A stretch of DNA of 39,765 nt from assembly GCA_035635555.1 (NCBI GenBank), contig DASQAT010000057.1, positions 1 to 39,765 on the forward strand, read 5' to 3'. This DNA comes from Candidatus Dormiibacterota bacterium. Its GTDB lineage: Bacteria > Acidobacteriota > Polarisedimenticolia > Gp22-AA2. A program made the translations under genes and the position numbers. Positions 34,649-39,765 of this stretch are shown one piece after another (within the stretch, counting starts at the first letter, position 1; each line of letters begins with the position of its first letter). The notes beneath the pieces are model-generated. The model saw only the letters and a list, made by a program, of their open reading frames with translations. It was not told the DNA's origin and ran no database searches.

Positions 34649-35345
34649 GGCTTGCCCGCTCTTCCCACCGTGCCACGTTCACGCCCTTCACAAGCAGCCA
34701 GAGGCACAGTGACAATTCCCCAATAAAGGCAGGAACCAGAATGGCGGGGAACAACGCATTCGCGACCTTGGGGGCCAGAAGCAGCGCAAAACTGTTCGTC
34801 AGATAGCACACCCCGGCAATCTGCATCAAAACGCCTAGAATCTTTGGCAGATAGCCCGATCTCGCAATCAAGTATCCAAGAACAATGCACTCACAACCAA
34901 AGAATATCAACCCGATGCCAAAACCGTATCCATCCGACTTGACAGACAGGTACGCCAGAGCATGTCGCTGGTGTGGTTCGAATGCGTTCAGATAATCCGC
35001 GCTTCCCAACAGGAACAAAGCCACCAGGAGAGCCAACTTGTTGGCGACCATGACAGCGCTCTGTATCAAATTGAACAACACCGCAAGCAACGCCAGATAT
35101 TTGTGTACCGGTCTGAGCAAGACATAGAAAATCAGCATCAACGGCACATCACACACGTGCATGACAAGGTCGCCGACTATTCCTATGCGCCAGAGCAACT
35201 GAGAAGCCACAATATTATTGGCCGTGGCTGTAGCATCGCCTGACACGATGAGTCTGTCTCTGAGTCGCGACTCCTCGGGAAATCGCTCGTAATACGACAT
35301 GACCTCCGGAGGAGGCTTCGGATCCCGGTCCCTCTTCGCGATCAT
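34641..35345 (-). CDS. DUF4386-like membrane protein with atypical N-terminus
   Basis: 234 aa. From RLIVSGDATATANNIVASQL onward it follows the DUF4386 pattern, with about five membrane helices. The usual first helix before this point is missing and replaced by a hydrophilic segment (PPPEVMSYYERFPEESRLR). The local base composition is unusually AT-rich: 26 of 60 bases are G or C in 34861-34920 by hand count, far below the rest of the window. This supports recent transfer. AAGGAG lies 11 bases before the ATG. Confidence 0.75.
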   Translation of the reverse strand: MIAKRDRDPKPPPEVMSYYERFPEESRLRDRLIVSGDATATANNIVASQLLWRIGIVGDLVMHVCDVPLMLIFYVLLRPVHKYLALLAVLFNLIQSAVMVANKLALLVALFLLGSADYLNAFEPHQRHALAYLSVKSDGYGFGIGLIFFGCECIVLGYLIARSGYLPKILGVLMQIAGVCYLTNSFALLLAPKVANALFPAILVPAFIGELSLCLWLLVKGVNVARWEERASHG

Positions 35346-35361
35346 TCGCGCTCAGTCTCCT

Positions 35362-35387
35362 TTCGGATGCACGCGGTAGTCAACCGA
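35362..35387 (-). repeat. weak 3'-end box at the SRPBCC-peroxiredoxin stop
   Basis: The minus strand reads GGTTGACTACCGCGTGCATC across the TGA. It resembles GCCTGACAAACGCATGCAGC at the VOC end, allowing a one-base gap. The downstream leader of the DUF4386 gene contains CTGAGCGCGA, also present upstream of the VOC gene. Weak on its own. Confidence 0.25.
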
Positions 35388-36396
35388 CACGTGCGCGGAG
35401 CCAGGCAGTCACTGCGGGCGCATCGGCGGTGGACGGGAATACGGGGTAGATCACGTGCACAATTCGTGACCCCTCCAGAATCAGGCTCAGGCGCTTGAGG
35501 AGAGTCCAGTCTCCGTACCGGAAAGTCGGGAGTCGCAGGGCATGGGTGAGCTCGAGGCGGGCATCGCTCAGGATCGGGTAGGGCAGGTGGAGCCGCTCAG
35601 CCATCTCCCGCTGATACTCGGTTGACTGAGTACTGAGACCGTAGACGGTCGCTCCCAGGCGTTGGAGGTCCGCGTAGTGATCACGAAAGGCACAGTTTTG
35701 AGGCGTACAGCCCCGGGCGCCCGGAATCTCGTCCCAGCCTGGCGGCGAGTCCTGGGTCGGGACCCCGGTGCGCGGGTACGCATAGACCACCGACCACCTC
35801 GTCGGAGAAGCGCCCAGACGGACGGAGCGGCCGTCGGTGCTCGGCAGATCGAGCGGCGGGACCTCGAGACCCGGCAAATGGCCGCAGGCCCCGTCGTCCG
35901 TCGGTGCGGGAAGGTCGGCCGGAAGCGAGTAGAGGTCGTCCGAGCGCCGCTCCATGTAGGACTTGAGCGCCTCGAGCCTCTGTCGCACCTCGCGCAGGAA
36001 GAGAACCGAGGCGATTGGGCCTGCAAGCGCCCGAAGCCAGCGGGGCCTGGTGGAGAAATTGAACCGGTACGTTACGCGGGTCAGTCCAGACCCGACGTCC
36101 TCCTGACGGAGGCTGGCGGCGAAGGACTCGAGTACGGCCGGTCCCTTCGTCATTTTCACCGCAGCGACGACCGGCCGATCGAAGGATAGGTAGATTGTCT
36201 CCATGGCAAGGCCCCCGAACCCGTTTCGAGCGGTGCATCGAGCCTTGACCCCGGGGCCGGCCGCTTCCGCTCCCTCCAGAAGACAGGCCTCCTTCAGAAA
36301 GGGATCCCACTCCAGCCGTCGCGCGTAATCGTGAATGAGATCGAAAACCGCCTCCGGCCTCGCGCGAATCTCGATCGCGGCCTCGACAGTCCTCAT
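35380..36396 (-). CDS. SRPBCC (START-like) domain fused to a BCP/PrxQ-type peroxiredoxin
   Basis: 338 aa in one frame. Residues 1-150 are a SRPBCC/polyketide-cyclase domain (AAIEIRARPEAVFDLIHDYA, WDPFLKEACLLEG) that should bind a hydrophobic ligand. After a linker, residues 175-338 are a thioredoxin-fold peroxiredoxin: LPGLEVPPLDLPSTDGRSV, VYAYPRTGVPTQDSPPG and GARGCTPQNCAFRD. C230 and C235 are spaced like the peroxidatic and resolving cysteines of BCP/PrxQ. An attractive but unproven role is detoxifying lipid hydroperoxides held by the SRPBCC pocket. ATG 36396 follows a G-rich site; codons upstream look like leader. Confidence 0.88.
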   Translation of the reverse strand: MRTVEAAIEIRARPEAVFDLIHDYARRLEWDPFLKEACLLEGAEAAGPGVKARCTARNGFGGLAMETIYLSFDRPVVAAVKMTKGPAVLESFAASLRQEDVGSGLTRVTYRFNFSTRPRWLRALAGPIASVLFLREVRQRLEALKSYMERRSDDLYSLPADLPAPTDDGACGHLPGLEVPPLDLPSTDGRSVRLGASPTRWSVVYAYPRTGVPTQDSPPGWDEIPGARGCTPQNCAFRDHYADLQRLGATVYGLSTQSTEYQREMAERLHLPYPILSDARLELTHALRLPTFRYGDWTLLKRLSLILEGSRIVHVIYPVFPSTADAPAVTAWLRARVG

Positions 36397-36434
36397 TGCT
36401 AATCGCCCCCCAAAGCCGCCACCCGCGCCTCGAC

Positions 36435-36884
36435 CTATAGGACCCGCTCGAACACGCGAATGCCCGACCACTTCTGATCGTTCTTGGACCAGAGGGGTTT
36501 GAGAACCAAGCGGTCGCCCGTAAGCTCGAACGGTCGCTCTTCGTCGCGGCCGATGAAGAGGCCGTACAGGTCGCCCTCGGCATGGTGAACCACGATCCCC
36601 CTGGCGGCATCGACGCGGTAGGTGCCAAAGTACGCCGCGTAGGCATCAAGGAGCGCTTCCTTCTCCTGAGGCGTCACTCGGTACGGATCGCCCGAGGCCA
36701 CCTTGGGATGCGGCTGCTTCATGATCTGAATCGCCATGTGCCCGGTCGCGTCGTAAACAAGAAACCCTTTCGGCTCGGTGCCATACGGAAAGACTGCGGG
36801 ACCTGAGGCCGGCCTGTCCTCGTACGAGACAAGCCTCCAGGAACCAACAAGCCCCTGTGGAGCATCGCGTGCGTTCTCCCTCAT
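36435..36884 (-). CDS. lipocalin-like domain protein
   Basis: 149 aa. It begins LVGSWRLVSYEDRPASG and contains FLVYDATGHMAIQIMKQ and YFGTYRVDAARGIVVHH, the lipocalin_5 pattern. No signal peptide is present. Ligand unknown. GGGAGG lies six bases before ATG 36884. This ATG overlaps the true stop of the frameshifted membrane gene upstream (ATGA). Confidence 0.85.
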   Translation of the reverse strand: MRENARDAPQGLVGSWRLVSYEDRPASGPAVFPYGTEPKGFLVYDATGHMAIQIMKQPHPKVASGDPYRVTPQEKEALLDAYAAYFGTYRVDAARGIVVHHAEGDLYGLFIGRDEERPFELTGDRLVLKPLWSKNDQKWSGIRVFERVL

Positions 36885-37295
36885 TGAGAGCCTCCCGTCC
36901 GCCCACCAGGTAACGGAGGTGGGTATTGCATGGCTGACCTGCTGCTCTTTGCCAGGACGACAGCCAACAGAACAATATCGATCATGAGACTGAATACAAT
37001 GAGGGCCCCATCTTCAGAAGACTCACCGACGCACCATCGCAACACTGAGACATGCCAGCCAGGTCCCGAACCATGCCGGCGCGTTGACCGTTACACTATC
37101 GACAAGGCTAGTCATGAGCTGCTGCATCGCGTCCGTCACCGGCGAGCGGGCACCGCGATCGATCGACTGGGAGAGCATGCGCGACTGCGCCACGATAAGC
37201 TGAGGCAGGTAATAAGTCTGGATGGCACCCAGGATACCTAGACTCCCCAGGATGATGCCCGATACGCCGACCGAGGTGACCCAACGAGGTCTCAT
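36881..37295 (-). pseudogene. frameshifted small membrane protein gene
   Basis: From ATG 37295 the frame encodes two hydrophobic segments (VTSVGVSGIILGSLGILGA and WFGTWLACLSVAM) and stops at 37023. Shifting by one base just before that stop opens ESSEDGALIVFSLMIDIVLL, a third membrane segment. That frame ends at 36881 with TGA overlapping the lipocalin ATG (ATGA), as is typical of this run. The intact protein would be about 137 aa. One base has been gained or lost near 37025, or the sequence contains an error. No slippery motif is seen. The 90-residue product may still be made. Confidence 0.55.
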
Positions 37296-37310
37296 GAATT
37301 CAGCCCCCGG

Positions 37311-37925
37311 CTACCCTGCTGCGCGCCTCAGCGGTCGCACCGTGACGGCGCCAAGGATCAGACCAGCGAGAAGCACGAACGCGACGACTCCCCGCGGCGA
37401 GACCACGCCACCCAACAGCGTGTCAACCGCCAGCGAGCTCAATGGGAAGCCCAGGCCGAGCGCGAAAATTGTCGCAGAGGCCCAACCATGGACCCGGACC
37501 GCGCTGCGCCGCAAAACCAAGGATTGCGTCATGCCCAACAAGAGCCCGCTGATAGTGCCCACGACGGCAAAGCTCAAAGCCCTCCCGAGAACTCCAACGC
37601 GCGCGACGTTCATTGCATGCCCTGTCAGGACGCGCCCACCCTGCTCCACCACGACCACTCCCAGCGCCAGACCAGCACCCAGCCCAACGCAGCTTGCGAC
37701 TACCCACTGGTACGGCCGAGCCACCAGGGACCGCATGTGGTGCAACTGGCTGAGACCGAGAATGCCACCGACTAGACAGGTCACAGCCGGCGTAACGAGC
37801 ATCATGCCAACGACAGCTGCGATGGGCCCCCCGAGGATGAGGCCCGCAACCATACCGGCCCCCAGGCCCACGGCCGTTATCAGCGTCCAGCCGAGCCCAA
37901 AGCGTTTGCTCTTCGAGTCCGCCAT
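37311..37925 (-). CDS. polytopic membrane protein of unknown function
   Basis: 204 aa with about six glycine-rich membrane helices in three similar pairs, such as VGLGAGMVAGLILGGPIAAV and VGLGAGLALGVVVVE. The repeated VGLGAG suggests internal duplication. No family is recognised. The ATG follows GGGAGG. It lies 34 bases after the carbonic anhydrase stop. Confidence 0.7.
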   Translation of the reverse strand: MADSKSKRFGLGWTLITAVGLGAGMVAGLILGGPIAAVVGMMLVTPAVTCLVGGILGLSQLHHMRSLVARPYQWVVASCVGLGAGLALGVVVVEQGGRVLTGHAMNVARVGVLGRALSFAVVGTISGLLLGMTQSLVLRRSAVRVHGWASATIFALGLGFPLSSLAVDTLLGGVVSPRGVVAFVLLAGLILGAVTVRPLRRAAG

Positions 37926-37955
37926 GATTGCCTCCCGTCACACGTTGAGTATGGC

Positions 37956-37971
37956 GTTGTTAGCCGGCTCC
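37956..37971 (-). repeat. shared 3'-end box, carbonic anhydrase copy
   Basis: Plus-strand GTTGTTAGCCGGCTCC spans the last Ala-Gly codons and TAA of the carbonic anhydrase gene, so the minus strand reads GGCTAACAACGCC. It is the partner of 33635-33650. It resembles the R'' end of integron attC sites, in which the cassette gene stop codon often lies. Confidence 0.45.
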
Positions 37972-38589
37972 GGGTACACCGTCGAAAAAGTCAACGACTC
38001 CAGTGTTCAGCGAATACTCGGCTCCCACGACGAGGAGCCCATCCTTCTGGATGGACTGCTCAAGGACTTCCGATCCATGTCGCAGATGGTCGGCCGAGAC
38101 GCGGATGTTGGCCCGAACGGCCTTCCGCACGAGAGCATCCGCCTGATCCCGGAATTCCTCCATCAACAACGCTTCCACGGATGGCCGGATACGGTCAACG
38201 ATCGACCGGAGGTTCCGTGACTGGCCCTCCGAGGGACGCCCAAGCTCCTCGATGGTTGCCAGAACAGCCCCACACTCGGTGTGACCCAGGACCACAACGA
38301 GCCGAGTGCCGAAACGCTCCGCGGCGAACTCGACGCTCCCGATTTGAGAAGGGGCGACGATGTTCCCGGCGACACGGATGACAAACAAGTCACCAAGTCC
38401 TTGATCGAAGACGATCTCCGCCGGCACCCGCGAATCGGAACATCCGAGAATGATGGCAAACGGCTCCTGGCCTGCCGCCAGCTCGCGGCGACGCGTCTGG
38501 CCAGTGAGTGTGTCACGGCGACGAACGTCCATCACAAATCGGCGGTTCCCCTCGCGCAAGCGTTCGAGGGCTTCTTGGGCAGCGATCAT
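37960..38589 (-). CDS. beta-class carbonic anhydrase
   Basis: 209 aa. Zinc ligands are visible in CSDSR (C50, with D52 and R54 as the catalytic dyad) and HTECGA (H103, C106). The family loop RVAGNIVAPSQIGSVEFAAE is intact. It interconverts CO2 and bicarbonate in the cytoplasm. There is no transporter or signal peptide. Its 5' leader is shared with the VOC gene, and its 3' end is shared with VanY. Confidence 0.95.
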   Translation of the reverse strand: MIAAQEALERLREGNRRFVMDVRRRDTLTGQTRRRELAAGQEPFAIILGCSDSRVPAEIVFDQGLGDLFVIRVAGNIVAPSQIGSVEFAAERFGTRLVVVLGHTECGAVLATIEELGRPSEGQSRNLRSIVDRIRPSVEALLMEEFRDQADALVRKAVRANIRVSADHLRHGSEVLEQSIQKDGLLVVGAEYSLNTGVVDFFDGVPGAG

Positions 38590-38608
38590 CGACGTTTCAT
38601 CCTCGTCC

Positions 38609-38665
38609 GCCTGACGCCCCGGGTAAGCTGCAGCACGGCGCGCGCGACAACGCCGCCATCAGAGC
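38609..38665 (-). repeat. attC-like boundary between DUF1697 and carbonic anhydrase genes
   Basis: 57 bases. The minus strand starts near the DUF1697 stop with GCTCTGAT and ends with GTCAGGC (complement GCCTGAC, 38609-38615), 19 bases before the carbonic anhydrase ATG. A palindromic GCTGCAGC lies inside. The end boxes pair imperfectly. Orientation, size and position are as expected for an attC site, but the match is degenerate. Confidence 0.35.
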
Positions 38666-39189
38666 CCTCCGTTACCCACCACCCTGGCGATCGTGGTGAT
38701 GGTATTCCAGTTGCGCGTGGTAACCGGGACCCCAAAGAGCCGGTCGAACTTGCCGAGGTGGCCGATAGCCTTCATCTGGCGTCGGTAAACGCCGAAGACA
38801 AACCGGTTGTCCGCCGCGAGGATCTTCACCAGCCACCTGCCGCTGGAAGGAAAGCTTATGGGCGTCGATGGCATCGAGCGGGGGCGTTTGGACAGGATGC
38901 TCACGAAACGAACGATATCGGGTCGCAGGGCCTGGTCCGCGAAATGATTCTGAGACGTCAGCCTGACAATCTCGCGACCGTGGCAGATCATGATCTCCGC
39001 CTCAAAGGGAAGCCTGCGTGCCATTTCGGCGCGGAGTTTCGCCCGGGTGACTGGCCGCCGGATCACGAAGGTGCCCGCCGCGCCGATGTTGACAACATCG
39101 AGGTGCTTGAGTCGTTCGGCCAGTGTCGAGGGTCGGAATGTCCTGTGACCGCCGACGTTGACTCCTCTCAGAAGAACCACGAGTGCCAC
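38659..39189 (-). CDS. DUF1697 family protein
   Basis: 176 aa. It opens with VVLLRGVNVGGHRTFRPSTL, the family signature, followed by DVVNIGAAGTFVIRRPVTRA and a C-terminal TTRNWNTITTIARVVG, also characteristic. Function is unknown. GTG 39189 is chosen since GGAGGG lies just upstream and residues before it are translated intergenic sequence. Confidence 0.88.
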   Translation of the reverse strand: MALVVLLRGVNVGGHRTFRPSTLAERLKHLDVVNIGAAGTFVIRRPVTRAKLRAEMARRLPFEAEIMICHGREIVRLTSQNHFADQALRPDIVRFVSILSKRPRSMPSTPISFPSSGRWLVKILAADNRFVFGVYRRQMKAIGHLGKFDRLFGVPVTTRNWNTITTIARVVGNGGL

Positions 39190-39210
39190 GCGTTCCCTCC
39201 TCGTCGCGCC

Positions 39211-39280
39211 GCCTGGCGGCAAATTTGCGCAAGCAAATGTGATTCGAGTCCGGTGGGTCGGCTGCATGCGTTTGTCAGGC
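39211..39280 (-). repeat. attC-like 70-base site between VOC and DUF1697 genes
   Basis: The minus strand starts with GCCTGAC (39280-39274), which contains the VOC stop codon, and continues AAACGCATGCAGCC. It ends with GCCAGGC (39217-39211), which pairs with the first box at six of seven bases. Between them is a perfect stem ATTTGC-loop-GCAAAT (39223-39238), like the variable hairpin of integron attC sites. The length is inside the attC range. The inner L boxes are not clear, so the site may be degenerate. Confidence 0.45.
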
Positions 39281-39691
39281 CGGCACCGCGTGGCCCCTTG
39301 ACTCGAACGAAGAGAGCTCACTAATCGTGACGTAGTATCCGTCCGGATCCCGGAGCGAGAACTCCTTTGTCCGAGTATTCGGGTTCGCGTGCGGCTCCTC
39401 TTCGAGTCGACCGACGAGAGCGCGCGCCCTTTTCAGTGACATATCGAAATCGTCGACGCGAAAGAACAAGAGGAGCCCGTTGCCAGGTGTTGCCTCGTCC
39501 CGGCTCATCAAGGACGGATGTTCGTGCGCTCCCCACTCGTGGAGGCAGAGCAAAACAGTTCCGTCCGAATCGAGGATCTGACTGAAATAGGGATGGTCCG
39601 GTCGTTTCTCGGGCTGGCCGAAGAGCGACTGGTACCATTTGAAGCTACTCGGCACATCGCTTACGCCGATGATCGTCCAGGTGCGCTTCAT
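39275..39691 (-). CDS. VOC/glyoxalase-superfamily protein
   Basis: 138 aa. TIIGVSDVPSSFKWYQSLFG and LLLFFRVDDFDMSLKRARAL, then FSLRDPDGYYVTISEL, form the paired beta-alpha-beta VOC modules. A histidine pair near HEWGAHEHPS may bind metal. The family includes lyases, dioxygenases and fosfomycin/bleomycin-resistance proteins; none is specifically indicated. It is bounded by GTCAGGC upstream and GCCTGAC downstream, like a mobile cassette. Confidence 0.88.
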   Translation of the reverse strand: MKRTWTIIGVSDVPSSFKWYQSLFGQPEKRPDHPYFSQILDSDGTVLLCLHEWGAHEHPSLMSRDEATPGNGLLLFFRVDDFDMSLKRARALVGRLEEEPHANPNTRTKEFSLRDPDGYYVTISELSSFESRGHAVPA

Positions 39692-39708
39692 GACGTCTTC
39701 TCCCGTCG

Positions 39709-39740
39709 GCCTGACGGTCGCGCTCAGCGGCGCGGCGGAG
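39709..39740 (-). repeat. attC-like right half upstream of the VOC gene
   Basis: The minus strand reads GCCGCTGAGCGCGACC and then GTCAGGC (39715-39709), 17 bases before the VOC ATG. The order resembles the L'-R' end of attC sites (CTGAxGCGCGAC then GTTAGGC in many cassettes). The box is the exact complement of the GCCTGAC at the gene's other end. Confidence 0.35.
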
Positions 39741-39742
39741 TC

Positions 39743-39765
39743 CTACAAGGCAAGGCGCATCTCGT
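39743..39765 (-). CDS. 3' end of a further minus-strand gene (partial)
   Basis: The last bases read EMRLAL and then TAG (39745-39743) on the minus strand, co-directional with the VOC gene. Too short to identify; another frame is possible. Confidence 0.25.

Overview
This is a 39.8 kb stretch of high-GC bacterial chromosome. The gene content suggests a Gram-negative, LPS-bearing lineage near Acidobacteriota: a GWxTD-domain secreted protein, paired M16 peptidases, a LapB-type assembly protein, two NtrC-type sigma-54 activators and many secreted proteins of unknown function. This placement is an inference from gene families only. No rRNA, tRNA, CRISPR array, transposase, integrase or replication origin was seen.

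Region 1 (1-12.6 kb, mostly plus strand) is core-like and very GC-rich. A tightly packed run encodes an NtrC-family regulator, a DksA/TraR zinc-finger protein, a LapA-LapB fusion, GpmI (start codon apparently CTG) and a ComF phosphoribosyltransferase. A minus-strand tandem zinc-ribbon gene follows. Next come a secreted cyclophilin-like protein with its own promoter, 5' hairpin and palindrome, then a coupled GWxTD / YvcK / S26 peptidase run, then a second NtrC-type regulator whose receiver lacks the phospho-acceptor aspartate.

Region 2 (12.6-23.1 kb, minus strand) is a long co-directional chain of small genes, many joined by 4-base ATGA/GTGA overlaps: MBL hydrolase, GNAT, YbjQ, secreted and membrane hypotheticals, Coa1-like, two YjbR/MmcQ, VOC, DUF4440-like, MOSC and a prenyltransferase-repeat protein. 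GC is lower and there is clear gene decay: a fused remnant of a GNAT gene and a glycolipid-binding-domain gene (14285-14883), and a small gene with two compensating frameshifts (17777-17962).

Region 3 (23.2-33.5 kb) returns to high GC. A plus-strand gene fuses ornithine cyclodeaminase/mu-crystallin to a complete BolA domain. It meets tail to tail a minus-strand run of class II HDAC-like deacetylase, two M16 peptidases (one catalytic, one lacking the zinc motif), phosphodiester glycosidase, RidA, two cupins, SnoaL-like, lipase, DUF4242, HCCA isomerase and membrane proteins.

Region 4 (33.5-39.8 kb, minus strand) holds unrelated small genes: VanY, membrane proteins, DUF4386-like, an SRPBCC-peroxiredoxin fusion, lipocalin-like, a frameshifted membrane gene, beta-carbonic anhydrase, DUF1697 and VOC. 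Several of their ends share short sequence boxes resembling integron attC sites (GCCTGAC/GTCAGGC boxes, shared 5' leaders, shared 3' ends). This is the best candidate for an undescribed structural system here: a degenerate, integrase-less cassette array. It remains an inference. The strongest single-gene novelties are the OCD-BolA and SRPBCC-peroxiredoxin fusions and the two sigma-54 activators with complementary active-site losses.
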